DNA of 64,000 bases from Chitinophaga pinensis DSM 2588. GTDB lineage: Bacteria > Bacteroidota > Bacteroidia > Chitinophagales > Chitinophagaceae. Shown here one piece after another: positions 16,338 through 25,421 of this stretch. The stretch spans positions 8,550,001 through 8,614,000 of the forward strand of contig NC_013132.1 in the NCBI RefSeq assembly GCF_000024005.1, written 5' to 3'. The position numbers and the translations under genes were made by a program. The notes beneath the pieces are model-generated. The model was not told the DNA's origin. It worked only from the letters and a program-made list of their open reading frames with translations, and searched no databases. Within the stretch, counting starts at the first letter, position 1, and each line of letters starts with the position of its first letter.

Positions 16338-17910
16338 AGAGTTTCAGTAATGCTTTCAGTGGATCTTTACCGAACAGTAACTGCTCAGGGCTTTCCAGCA
16401 TTTCTTTCACACGTACCAGGAAGCTTACAGACTCACGACCATCAATGATACGGTGGTCATAGCTGAGTGCCAGGTACATCATCGGACGGATTACTACCTG
16501 TCCGTTAACAGCCATCGGGCGTTCCTGAATTTTGTGCATACCCAGGATAGCAGACTGCGGGATATTGATGATCGGAGTACTCATCAGGGAACCGAATACA
16601 CCACCGTTGGTGATGGTGAAGGTACCACCGGTCATTTCATCCATGGTGAGTTTGTTGTCACGGGCTTTTGTAGCCAGTTCTACAACTTTCTTCTCGATCT
16701 GTGCCATATCCAGGCTTTCCGCGTTACGGATCACCGGTACTACCAGCCCTTTCGGTGCAGATACTGCGATGGATACATCACAGTAGTCGTGGAATACCAG
16801 TTCTTCGCCATCGATATATGCATTCACAGAAGGGAATTCCTTCAGTGCGAAACAAACCGCTTTAGTGAAGAAGCTCATGAAGCCCAGGTTCACCTCGTGT
16901 TGTTTCTTGAAGATCTCTTTGTATTTAGCACGCAGTTCCATGATTGCTGTCATATCTACCTCGTTGAAGGTAGTCAGCATCGCCGTGGTGTTTTTCGCTT
17001 CTACCAGACGGCGGGAAACGGTCTTACGCAGGTTGCTCATTTTCTCGCGACGTTCTGCGCGGGTGAACATTTCCTGACCGATAGCCACACCCGGGTTCTG
17101 CAGCGCAGCAAAAACATCATCTTTCATGATTTTGCCATGAGCGCCGGTACCCTTGATAGAGGACGGATCTACGTGTTTGTCGGCGATTACTGCGGCTGCT
17201 ACCGGACTTGCTTTCACATCGTTCGGGATAGCGGTTACAGGCGCCTGTTGTACCTGTGGGGCAGCCTGTGGTGTCGCAGCCGGAGCAGCAGCCGCTGCCG
17301 GTTGTGCTTTACCTGCAGGGCGTCCTACACTGGTATCTATTTTAGCGATAGGATCACCTACCTTTAATACATCTCCTTCTTTACCTAAAGTCTGTAATGC
17401 ACCAGCTTCTTCTGCGTTCAGTTCGAAAGTAGCTTTTTCAGATTCCAGTTCGCAGATCACTTCATCACGCTCTACAAACTCGCCGTCTTTCTTCAGCCAC
17501 TTGATCAATGTCACTTCGCTGATGGATTCGCCCACAGTAGGCACTTTCATCTCAATCGTTCCTTTGTTCACCGCCGGTGCTGCAGGAGCTTCTGCCGCCG
17601 GCGCCGGTGTTTCTGCTACAGGAGCTGGCGCTGCAGGTGCAGCAGCTGGTGCTGATCCGCCTGCCGGAGCCGCAGCATCCGTATCAATTGAACAAGCAAT
17701 ATCGCCTACTTTTAAAGTAGCGCCTTCCGGAGCCAGTATTTTCAGGACCCCTGCTTTTTCTGCATTCAGTTCAAAGGTGGCTTTTTCAGATTCCATTTCA
17801 CAGATCACCTCATCCTGCTGTACATAATCTCCGTCTTTCTTCAACCACTTTGCAATTGTTACCTCGCTAATAGATTCTCCTACCGTAGGAACTTTGATTT
17901 CGATAGCCAT
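16336..17910 (-). CDS. sucB: 2-oxoglutarate dehydrogenase E2, dihydrolipoamide succinyltransferase
   Basis: Core E2 subunit that moves the succinyl group from lipoate to CoA in the TCA cycle. At 524 residues it is longer than the E. coli protein (405) because it has two lipoyl domains. Lipoyl-lysine motifs [10 protein letters not shown] and [10 protein letters not shown] lie about 120 residues apart and are joined by Ala/Pro-rich linkers. A peripheral-subunit-binding domain follows ([27 protein letters not shown] in two parts). The catalytic domain ends with the active-site motif [13 protein letters not shown]. The start is the ATG at 17910, giving [13 protein letters not shown], rather than an upstream codon at 17931. 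It sits 67 nt behind sucA. A BCKDH-type E2 is unlikely given the adjacent E1. Confidence 0.95.
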   Translation of the reverse strand: MAIEIKVPTVGESISEVTIAKWLKKDGDYVQQDEVICEMESEKATFELNAEKAGVLKILAPEGATLKVGDIACSIDTDAAAPAGGSAPAAAPAAPAPVAETPAPAAEAPAAPAVNKGTIEMKVPTVGESISEVTLIKWLKKDGEFVERDEVICELESEKATFELNAEEAGALQTLGKEGDVLKVGDPIAKIDTSVGRPAGKAQPAAAAAPAATPQAAPQVQQAPVTAIPNDVKASPVAAAVIADKHVDPSSIKGTGAHGKIMKDDVFAALQNPGVAIGQEMFTRAERREKMSNLRKTVSRRLVEAKNTTAMLTTFNEVDMTAIMELRAKYKEIFKKQHEVNLGFMSFFTKAVCFALKEFPSVNAYIDGEELVFHDYCDVSIAVSAPKGLVVPVIRNAESLDMAQIEKKVVELATKARDNKLTMDEMTGGTFTITNGGVFGSLMSTPIINIPQSAILGMHKIQERPMAVNGQVVIRPMMYLALSYDHRIIDGRESVSFLVRVKEMLESPEQLLFGKDPLKALLKL

Positions 17911-17977
17911 ATTTCTAATTTCTGTGTGCAATCAATGTTTAAAAGTGAAAACGCGCTTCACTTGATTCTCAATTCGT

Positions 17978-20728
17978 CTAAATGTTAAATGCAGTTTCGA
18001 TGATCTCCAGCTGCTCTCTTGCGTGAACTTTCGCAAAACCTGTTGCAGTAGCTGCACTTGGATTACGACTGATCACACCATAGTTGATCTGTTTCAGGTT
18101 CATCTGCAGATAAGATGCAGCACCCATGTTCAGCGGCTCTTCCTGTACCCAGAACCATGTAGCAGCTTTGTACTTCTGGTTCAGCGCCTCCAGTTGTGTA
18201 ACCGGCAGCGGATACAGTTGCTCGAGTCTTACGATGGCAACATCTTTTCTGTTTTCCTTCTGCTGTTTTTCGCTCAGATCGAAATACATCTTACCTGTAC
18301 ACAGCAATACTTTCTTCACTTTAGACGGATCATCCACAAATTCGTCATCCAGTACTTCTTTAAATCCACCCTCAGTGAATGCTGAAATAGGTGAATAAGA
18401 ACCGATATGCCTTAAATTGGCTTTCGGTGCGAAGTTAACCAACGGTTTACGGAACTGCCATGTCAGCTGACGACGCAGCGCATGGAAGAAGTTAGCCGAT
18501 GTGGTGATATTCGTGACGATCATATTGTATTCGGCACATGCCTGCAGGAATCTTTCCGGACGGGCATTGGAGTGGTCAGGTCCACCACCTTCGTAACCGT
18601 GTGGCAGTAACATGACCAGACCATTCTGTGTTGTCCATTTCTGTTCTGCACTGCTTACATACTGGTCGATCACTGTCTGGGCGCCGTTGGCGAAGTCGCC
18701 GTATTGCGCTTCCCACAGTACCAGCGTGTTCGGATTAGCCATTGCATAACCATATTCAAAACCAAGTACCGCAAATTCACTCAGCAGGGAGTTGTAAATA
18801 CGGAACTGACCTTGTTTATCCTGCAATGAACCCAGTCTGCTGTAAGTAGCGTTGGTGTTCTCGTCAAACAGGATCGCGTGACGGTGAGAGAAAGTACCTC
18901 TCTTCACGTCTTCACCGCTCATACGCACGTCTTTGCCTTCAGCCAGCAGACTTGCATACGCCAGCAGCTCACCGGTTGCCCAGTCCAGCTTACCTTCAGT
19001 CTCGAACAGTTTTATTTTATCCTGTAACAGTTTTTCCACTTTACGTAATGGCACAAATTCTTTTGGCCATTCCATCAGTTTACCGAACAGGCGTTTTACT
19101 TCTTCTTCGTTGATGGCCGTTACCGGAGACTGTTCAAAATCTTCCGGCTGAGACTTGCGCAATGCAGCCCACCATTCTTCCGGTTTCTGATAGTTGTAAG
19201 GCAGCGGATTCTGTCTTACTTCATCCAGACGCTCCTGGAGATCAGCCCAGAAGCTCTTTTCCATTTGCTTCGCCAGTTCCTGTACTTCCACTTCACCTGC
19301 CTGGAGCAGTTTCTGGGTGTACACTTCGCGCGGATTAGGATGTTTATCGATCAGTGCATACAGGCTTGGCTGGGTAAACTTAGGTTCGTCGCCTTCGTTA
19401 TGGCCATGTTTACGGTAGCACAGTAAGTCGATGAAGATATCAGAGTTGAATTCCTGTCTGTAACGGGCAGAGATCTCAGCTACTTTTACCACTGCTTCCG
19501 CATCGTCGCCATTCACATGGAATACCGGCGCCTGTACGGTTGAAGCAATACTGGTACAATAGTCGGAAGAACGGGCATCGTCAAAGTCAGTCGTGAAACC
19601 GATCTGGTTATTGATCACCAGGTGCATGGTACCACCGGTGTAGTAACCTTTCAGGTTGCTCATCTGAAGGAGCTCATATATTACACCCTGTCCTGCTACC
19701 GCGGCATCACCGTGGATCAGGATAGGCAGTATTTTATCGTAATCGCTGCCATAGATAACGTCCGCTTTACTGCGGGCAAAACCTGTTACCAACGGATCCA
19801 CCACTTCCAGGTGGGAAGGGTTTGGCAGGAGCTGCAGGTTGACTTTTTTACCAGATGGTGTTGTAACGATGGAACGGAAACCCAGGTGGTATTTCACGTC
19901 GCCGCTACCCATGGTCAGGTCTGGTACGGCATGACCTTCAAACTCATTGAAGATCTGCTCATACGTTTTACCGAGAATATTAGCCAGTACGTTCAGACGG
20001 CCACGGTGCGCCATACCAATTACTGCTTCCTGTACGCCGGCGTCAGCAGCAGTGTTGATGATAGCGTCCAGGGCAGGGATGGTGTTTTCACCACCTTCCA
20101 GACCAAAACGTTTCTGACCGATATATTTTGTGTGAAGGAATCTTTCGAACATGACACCCTGGTTCAATTTGAGCAGGATGCGTTTTTTGCTTTCCAGGGT
20201 AGTCGGCTGCTGGAAAGTGGTTTCCATTTCTTTCTGTAACCACTCGACTTTCTTCGCGTCGTTGATGTATGTGAATTCCAGTCCTACTGACGCAGCGTAT
20301 ACCTGCTTCAGACGGTTCACGATAGTTTCCAGGGAGGTCTTACCCAATCCCAGGACCTGACCGGCATAGAATTCTGTTTTCAGATCTGCCTCACCAAGGC
20401 CGTAAAAAGAAATATCCAGGTTGGCTTGCCTATCCTTCCTTTCACGGATAGGATTCGTCTTAGAGATCAGATGCCCCTTTTTACGGTAGGCCTGTATCAG
20501 TCTGTAAACATTGAGTTCCTTTGTTAACTGATCACTGCTAACCGGTAAACCGGCGCCCGCCGCTCCCGGCGCTCCTGCTTTTCCATTAACGTTATTTACC
20601 GCAAAGTCAAATCCTTCAAAAAACTTGCTCCACTCCGGGTCTACTGCGCCAGGGTCTTTACGGTAATCCTGGTATAAAGATTCAATGTAGGCAGGATGTG
20701 AGTTGGTAACAAATGAGAAGTCCTTCAT
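17978..20728 (-). CDS. sucA: 2-oxoglutarate dehydrogenase E1
   Basis: Thiamine-diphosphate-dependent decarboxylase of the 2-oxoglutarate dehydrogenase complex. 916 residues, close to E. coli SucA (933). The N-terminus has the short helix that contacts E2 (FVTNSHPAYIESLYQDYRKD). The catalytic core shows MAHRGRLNVLANI, HGDAAVAGQGVIYE (TPP/Mg site) and NNQIGFTTDFDDARSS. The C-terminal transketolase-like domain carries LPHGYEGGGPDHSNAR and FAPKANLRH. It is followed by sucB on the same strand. No E3 gene is in the window. Convergent or divergent neighbours do not share function. Confidence 0.97.
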   Translation of the reverse strand: MKDFSFVTNSHPAYIESLYQDYRKDPGAVDPEWSKFFEGFDFAVNNVNGKAGAPGAAGAGLPVSSDQLTKELNVYRLIQAYRKKGHLISKTNPIRERKDRQANLDISFYGLGEADLKTEFYAGQVLGLGKTSLETIVNRLKQVYAASVGLEFTYINDAKKVEWLQKEMETTFQQPTTLESKKRILLKLNQGVMFERFLHTKYIGQKRFGLEGGENTIPALDAIINTAADAGVQEAVIGMAHRGRLNVLANILGKTYEQIFNEFEGHAVPDLTMGSGDVKYHLGFRSIVTTPSGKKVNLQLLPNPSHLEVVDPLVTGFARSKADVIYGSDYDKILPILIHGDAAVAGQGVIYELLQMSNLKGYYTGGTMHLVINNQIGFTTDFDDARSSDYCTSIASTVQAPVFHVNGDDAEAVVKVAEISARYRQEFNSDIFIDLLCYRKHGHNEGDEPKFTQPSLYALIDKHPNPREVYTQKLLQAGEVEVQELAKQMEKSFWADLQERLDEVRQNPLPYNYQKPEEWWAALRKSQPEDFEQSPVTAINEEEVKRLFGKLMEWPKEFVPLRKVEKLLQDKIKLFETEGKLDWATGELLAYASLLAEGKDVRMSGEDVKRGTFSHRHAILFDENTNATYSRLGSLQDKQGQFRIYNSLLSEFAVLGFEYGYAMANPNTLVLWEAQYGDFANGAQTVIDQYVSSAEQKWTTQNGLVMLLPHGYEGGGPDHSNARPERFLQACAEYNMIVTNITTSANFFHALRRQLTWQFRKPLVNFAPKANLRHIGSYSPISAFTEGGFKEVLDDEFVDDPSKVKKVLLCTGKMYFDLSEKQQKENRKDVAIVRLEQLYPLPVTQLEALNQKYKAATWFWVQEEPLNMGAASYLQMNLKQINYGVISRNPSAATATGFAKVHAREQLEIIETAFNI

Positions 20729-21044
20729 TTACAACGAGTTTTGCTAAAGCTTCGATTCAAATTGCTATTCTGTTGAATGCCCCTTATATAATATATGGGA
20801 TTGCAAATATCGTTGCTTTTTTGTGAAAGAAAAACGGAAAAATCGGGAAGGTTTAAAGCTTAATCCGAAACACTTAAACTGCAATTCTTATATTAACCGC
20901 TTTTTACCTGATTTTAACGACTTTTAATTAAATTTGCAGGCACTCAGCAAGGGATATGATCAAATATTCAGGGTAACTTCCTTTTTATTTGTTTTCTATA
21001 GAAGTAATTCCTACCTTTGCCGTCCGAAACTTGAAATTTAAACA
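20729..21044. other. Divergent intergenic region sucA/rpsT
   Basis: 316 nt without a gene. It holds the rpsT promoter near its right end and AT-rich sequence that should contain the sucA promoter, for which no clear consensus box was found. Confidence 0.6.
20988..21019 (+). promoter_or_regulatory. Promoter of rpsT
   Basis: TTTG (20988-20991), 20 nt, TACCTTTG (21012-21019): a perfect Bacteroidota -33/-7 pair. The leader is about 20 nt and ends in AAATTTAAACA before the ATG. Confidence 0.8.
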
Positions 21045-21299
21045 ATGGCAAACCATAAAGCAACGAAAAAAGACGTACGTCAGAGCAAAAAACGGAATGA
21101 GCGTAACCGTTATTACGGTAAAACTACCCGTAACGCTATCCGTGATCTGAAGAAATTGACTGAAAAGGCGGCTGCTGACGAGAAGTTGTCTGACGTGATC
21201 TCTATGATCGACAAGTTGGCTAAACGTAATGTTATTCACAAAAACAAAGCGGCTAACCTGAAGAGCAAACTTTCTAAGAAAGTAAACACTATCGCGTAA
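21045..21299 (+). CDS. rpsT: 30S ribosomal protein S20
   Basis: An 84-residue basic protein that binds the 5' domain of 16S rRNA. The start MANHKATKKDVRQSKKRNERN and the three-helix pattern with many Lys/Arg are diagnostic of bS20. Single-gene unit with its own promoter and terminator, as is common for rpsT. Confidence 0.97.
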   Translation: MANHKATKKDVRQSKKRNERNRYYGKTTRNAIRDLKKLTEKAAADEKLSDVISMIDKLAKRNVIHKNKAANLKSKLSKKVNTIA

Positions 21300-21326
21300 G
21301 CGCTTTAGTCCGAAAATAATTGATAC

Positions 21327-21364
21327 AACAGGCTCTTCCTGCAACCAGGAAGGGCTTTTTGTTG
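21327..21364 (+). terminator. Terminator of rpsT
   Basis: GCTCTTCCTG and CAGGAAGGGC form a stem over a short loop, and AACA and TTTTTGTT extend it, giving a hairpin with a T5 tract 28 nt after the stop. Confidence 0.8.
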
Positions 21365-21790
21365 TCTATACCTTAGCAATCTGAAGAGATTGCTGCCAGT
21401 GGTGAGCTGTATGCCAGCAAAGGAACCTTATCCCGTTGTTGGTATATGCCCACAGCGTTATACAGTTGCTGTCCGGCATTCTAACTCTCAATCAGTTAGC
21501 TGCATCAAGCCGGTATCTGGTGCATCTCTGCGCTATCATTCTTCAATAGATGATTCCCGGACGACTCCTATCCCCACGCTCCATCCATTGATATGTATTT
21601 TAATTATTACACTAAGTGACAGATATTTAGAAGATGTCTGGCTTGATGATTATCAATAAGATATCTGCGTCAGGTCTACCTTATCTCCATCTCATCTTCA
21701 TCCCTGCTACTCCCCTGGCACCTGTATTCCCCTGACAATCAATTGATAGACGGCTGTACATCAATATACTCACCCCTTATCATTATCACT

Positions 21791-21907
21791 GTTCCACGAA
21801 GGTTCCACAGTTGTTTCACAAAATGTTCCACAACCATACCATCAGTGTTCCACACAGGCACAACAATAGTTTCGCGGTCGTTCCACGTTTGTTCCACAAG
21901 GTTCCAC
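21791..21907. repeat. GTTCCAC array with 11-bp phasing
   Basis: Exact GTTCCAC at 21791, 21802, 21825, 21847, 21880, 21891 and 21901, with variants GTTTCAC at 21813 and GTTTCGC at 21869. Successive distances are 11, 11, 12, 22, 22, 11, 11 and 10, i.e. multiples of about 11 bp. The repeats therefore lie on one face of the helix. Confidence 0.85.
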
Positions 21908-22153
21908 GAAAAATATATAAAATCTGTTTTTGCAAATCCAGATAACACGATTCATTTGCCAAGATTTCCCGGAAGCATTCATCACAGCTCCCAAAGCTCG
22001 ACTTACCCATAGGACCAATAACTACATAAAGCAATAATTAACAATGTTTTATCTATCACAACGGACCATTTCTGACCATATTACCTAAACCTTTCCACAA
22101 CTTCCTCCTTTTTACCTGTCATTTCCCTAATTTAGTACCTGGCTCCGGCATAG

Positions 22154-22182
22154 ATACTCCCTATATACTCCGTGTATAGTTC
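22154..22182. repeat. Short 11-bp-phased ATACTCC repeat
   Basis: ATACTCC at 22154 and 22165, then ATAGTTC at 22176, spaced by exactly 11 bp, in the same desert as the GTTCCAC array. Confidence 0.5.
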
Positions 22183-22274
22183 GTGTCTGGCCTAAATTTC
22201 AATCCAATAAGGGGCATTTGCGCCAAACACTCCGGAAGTTTCCTTTTTCATCTTCATACTGATGCCGTTCCAGT

Positions 22275-22334
22275 ATTCATTATCCTACGTTAATCCTACG
22301 TTCGGGAACGTAAGATTAACGTAGGATAATGAAT
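22275..22334. repeat. Inverted repeat with 29-bp arms and 2-nt loop
   Basis: Arms 22275-22303 and 22306-22334 match at 28 of 29 positions. No U-tract follows, and each arm contains an internal repeat of CCTACGTT/TACGTT words. It is more like a cruciform, a MITE remnant or a structured RNA than an ordinary terminator. Confidence 0.85.
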
Positions 22335-22496
22335 ATTAAACCGACATCAAAACCTTGCTTTACAAGCCAAAAAATCCGTTTTTTTACGCTTTCTTTCTTC
22401 ATCACTATAAAATAACTTTACTTACTGGTTGAAACTCAGTCAATCATTCCGTGAATATTATTAATTAACTAAAATCACAATACGTATCTTATTTAG

Positions 22497-24230
22497 ATGA
22501 AAAAACTCTTCCATATCGCCGTAATCATCTGTTGCTGCTACTCCGCTGCCGCACAGCACATGACCACCCGTTTTGAAAAAACACGGGGACAGGAAACGGC
22601 CACCTATGCAGAATGTATCGCCTACTATCAACAGCTCGATAAACGTTTTCCACAGATCCTGGTGAAGGAAATGGGAAATACAGATGCCGGTCTGCCATTA
22701 CACCTGGTCATCTACTCTCCTTCCAAAGATTTCAATTTTACCAGCCTTCGTCAGAAAAACAAGCGTATTATACTGGTTAACAATGGTATTCACTCCGGCG
22801 AACCAGACGGTATTGACGCATCCATGATGTTGCTGCGCGACCTGGCGCTTGGTAAAAAGAAACTGCCGGACAACATCGTGCTGGCGGTTATCCCCGTGTA
22901 TAACATCGGCGGCGCCCTGAACCGCAGCACCGATTACCGGGTGGACCAGAATGGTCCCGCTGCTTTCGGCTCCCGTGGGAATGCCCGTAACTATGACCTG
23001 AACCGCGACTTTATAAAAGCCGACTCCCGCAACGCCCGCTCTTTCCAGCAGATCTATCAGCTGACGGATCCGGACGTCTTTATTGACAACCACGTCAGCA
23101 ACGGAGCCGACTACCAGCATATTATGACGCTCTTATCCACAGAGCATAATAAAATGGGCGGCGCCATGGGCAATTTCCTGCACAAGGAATTTGAACCCGG
23201 CATCTACCGGCTCATGAAAGAAAAAGGATATGACCTGGTTCCCTACGTCAACCACTTTGGTGAGACACCGGAAAACGGATGGATCACGTATGCGGATGGT
23301 CCGCGTTATTCCAGCGGCTACACCACCCTTTTCCACACCTTCGGTTTCGTGCCCGAAACACATATGCTGAAACCTTATCCGCAAAGGGTACAGGCTACCT
23401 ACGCCCTGATGGAATCGTTCATCAGCTTCGTCAGCCAGCACAGCGAAGAAATCAAAACCCTGCGCGCACAAACAAAAGAGCAGGAAAAAACACAGGAACG
23501 TTTTCCCCTGGAGTGGAATGTGGATACCACACACTACAGCATGATCAACTTCAAAGGATATGCAGCCATACACAAACCCAGCGAAATCTCCGGAGAACCC
23601 CGCCTGTTTTACGATCGTAGCAAGCCTTTTGAAAAACAGGTAAAGTTCTATGACAACGTAGTAGCGGGTAACTTCGTGCAGAAACCAACCGCCTATATCA
23701 TCCCGCAAGGCTGGTGGAACGTAGTGGATCTCCTGAAAAATAACGCCGTACTAATGCGACGTCTTTCACAGGATACCACCCTCCTGGTAGAAACGTATCA
23801 TATCGCCGACTACAAAACAGCACAACGTCCTTATGAAGGTCATTACCTGCATAACAGCGTAAAGCTGACTGTTACGCAGGACAGTATCCACTTCCGCAAA
23901 GGAGATTATTACATCCCGATGAACCAGGTAGCCAACCGTTACCTGATGGAGACACTGGAACCAACTGGTGGCGATTCTTTCTTTGCATGGAACTTCTTCG
24001 ATCCGATCCTGGCACGTAAAGAAGGCTATTCGCCTTATGTGTTTGAAGATATCGCAGCAGCCTATCTGCAATCCAATCCTGCATTACAGGAAGAGATGAA
24101 ACAAAAAAGAGCGGCAGACAGCACTTTCGCTAAAAGCGGAGAAGCACAATTGAGATATGTATATGAACATTCTCCGTATGCAGAACCAGGATATATGAGA
24201 TACCCGGTGTTTAGAATAATTAGGAATTAG
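22497..24230 (+). CDS. M14-family zinc carboxypeptidase, secreted
   Basis: A 577-residue exported metallopeptidase. A signal peptide (residues 1-19, ending SAAAQ) is followed by the M14 catalytic domain. The zinc ligands are His99 and Glu102 in NNGIHSGEPDG and His199 in FIDNHVSNGADY. NYDLNRDF supplies the substrate-binding Arg, and Glu287 in GFVPETHML is the catalytic base. Roughly 230 further residues of unknown fold follow. It likely trims peptides in the periplasm or outside. The stop codon lies within the AATTAGG array that follows, so the last residues (IRN) are encoded by repeat sequence. Confidence 0.9.
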   Translation: MKKLFHIAVIICCCYSAAAQHMTTRFEKTRGQETATYAECIAYYQQLDKRFPQILVKEMGNTDAGLPLHLVIYSPSKDFNFTSLRQKNKRIILVNNGIHSGEPDGIDASMMLLRDLALGKKKLPDNIVLAVIPVYNIGGALNRSTDYRVDQNGPAAFGSRGNARNYDLNRDFIKADSRNARSFQQIYQLTDPDVFIDNHVSNGADYQHIMTLLSTEHNKMGGAMGNFLHKEFEPGIYRLMKEKGYDLVPYVNHFGETPENGWITYADGPRYSSGYTTLFHTFGFVPETHMLKPYPQRVQATYALMESFISFVSQHSEEIKTLRAQTKEQEKTQERFPLEWNVDTTHYSMINFKGYAAIHKPSEISGEPRLFYDRSKPFEKQVKFYDNVVAGNFVQKPTAYIIPQGWWNVVDLLKNNAVLMRRLSQDTTLLVETYHIADYKTAQRPYEGHYLHNSVKLTVTQDSIHFRKGDYYIPMNQVANRYLMETLEPTGGDSFFAWNFFDPILARKEGYSPYVFEDIAAAYLQSNPALQEEMKQKRAADSTFAKSGEAQLRYVYEHSPYAEPGYMRYPVFRIIRN

Positions 24231-24362
24231 GAATTAGGAATTTATTTATCAATAAACTTTATATACAACAAGAGGCGCCCACTTAATATGGACGCCTCTT
24301 GTTGTATAGCAGCTACTGTAATCTCCAATGAATTCCTAATTCGTAATTCCTAATTCCTAATT
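24218..24362. repeat. Paired heptad arrays between the M14 gene and the KS partner gene
   Basis: Left array AATTAGG x3 plus a partial unit (24218-24242); right array CCTAATT, CGTAATT, CCTAATT, CCTAATT (24335-24362). They are inverted relative to each other around a terminator hairpin, and both gene stop codons lie inside the arrays. Confidence 0.8.
24262..24308. terminator. Bidirectional terminator between convergent genes
   Basis: 16-bp perfect arms (24262-24277 with 24293-24308), core AGAGGCG/CGCCTCT, flanked by AACAA and TTGTT, centred between the two heptad arrays. Confidence 0.8.
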
Positions 24363-25421
24363 AACTTTATGCAGCAACATAAAGCTATGCTGCTCTCCAA
24401 AGAAATGATTGTAAATAAGCACATGCTTCAATCTCCGTGGTTGTTCTTTTAACATCGGAAACCATTGTACCGGCACCTGTTGCCGCTTCAGTATAGAAGC
24501 GCCCATCCATAATGCAAAAGCACTTGCCGTTTCATAATCTCCGCAGAGATGTTTGAATGGTAATTGCGTCTGCAAAGCATAACTGTTCAATACATCATAA
24601 TAATGCAGGTGATTGCTGTCAGCGTTTGCACCACTCAGTACTATATCTATATCCTCTGCCTGTAATCCATGCTGCTTCAGGAATTGCCCCAACGCTGTAT
24701 GCAGCTTTTCAGGAGATGGTTTGTATAACATCTGCAAACCGCCTAATTGTGCATAACTCTGTTCCCTGGCCTCCGGGGCCAGTAAGAAGAATGCTGCACC
24801 TTCACCGGAAATCGTACCGGGAGAAACATGGCCGTATAATGTATCATTGGAAATCGTTTCCTTCTTCCAATGTCCTATTCTTCCTTTTATGAAAAAATGC
24901 TCCGTTGTGATTTCATCGAATGCGCCTGCCAGTACGTCCGGTTTACCTTCAGACAATAACAGCATACTGTCCAGCAACGCATGTTCAAAAGAGAAGCCAC
25001 GATGTACAAATGTATTGTTGTACTGTGTGCATTTCTGTTGTAATGCGATCAATCCGTTTACTGCATTGTAGGTAGACTGAATGAAAGGCGTCGGATTCAA
25101 TGCACGTTCTTCGAAGTCGCGTATTTCTTTGATGAAACGCTCTGTATCCTGCAAACTTCCTTTACCGGTACCGGTCACGATAGCACCGGGGACAGCGACA
25201 CCGCTTTCCTGTAAACATTTCAGGGAAGCGGTCAATCCCATTTTCAATACACGCGTCATACGACGCAGACTATTAGGAGCTATAAATGCACGGTAATCCG
25301 GTTCCACACAGGAAAGCATATTCCCCTGGGTCACGGCCATCGGCTGCGACAGCAGATCTCCATCAAACGTATGCTGGGGAGAAATTGCAGCCATTCCTTG
25401 TATGTAACACTTACCCTTCAT
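24357..25421 (-). CDS. Ketosynthase-like chain-length factor without active-site Cys
   Basis: A 354-residue thiolase-fold protein similar to beta-ketoacyl-ACP synthases, but with key residues lost. The position of the nucleophilic Cys (TACSS in its partner) reads FVHRGFSFEHAL, with Gly instead. The first His motif reads LSGANADSN instead of NVHGTAT. This is the pattern of a KS-beta/chain-length factor, which pairs with an active KS-alpha to build polyene chains. Its start overlaps the end of the upstream KS gene by 11 nt, so the two are probably translated together as a heterodimer. Part of the flexirubin cluster; it is the last gene before a terminator. Confidence 0.8.
   Translation of the reverse strand: MKGKCYIQGMAAISPQHTFDGDLLSQPMAVTQGNMLSCVEPDYRAFIAPNSLRRMTRVLKMGLTASLKCLQESGVAVPGAIVTGTGKGSLQDTERFIKEIRDFEERALNPTPFIQSTYNAVNGLIALQQKCTQYNNTFVHRGFSFEHALLDSMLLLSEGKPDVLAGAFDEITTEHFFIKGRIGHWKKETISNDTLYGHVSPGTISGEGAAFFLLAPEAREQSYAQLGGLQMLYKPSPEKLHTALGQFLKQHGLQAEDIDIVLSGANADSNHLHYYDVLNSYALQTQLPFKHLCGDYETASAFALWMGASILKRQQVPVQWFPMLKEQPRRLKHVLIYNHFFGEQHSFMLLHKVN

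Larger units (their letters stand above)
21366..22496. other. 1.1-kb gene desert with phased repeats and a long hairpin
   Basis: No convincing gene on either strand. The region holds an 11-bp-phased GTTCCAC array (21791-21907), a second short 11-bp-phased repeat (22154-22182) and a hairpin with 29-bp arms (22275-22334). The longest open frame that might be real is a minus-strand one at 21816-22034, whose C-terminal part is only the translation of the repeat array. Confidence 0.7.

Noticed and set aside
16453..17827. Long open frames on the plus strand (304 and 224 residues) opposite sucB
   Set aside because: They are antisense shadows of sucB, with odd composition (Ala/Ser-rich or Cys/His-rich), no family features, and a well-supported gene on the other strand.
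19622..20239. 205-residue plus-strand frame opposite sucA
   Set aside because: sucA is unambiguous and the frame has no recognisable motif.
21739..22012. Overlapping small frames on both strands across the GTTCCAC array
   Set aside because: Their repeated WN/FH residues are only the translation of the array; the 11-bp period changes frame at every unit.
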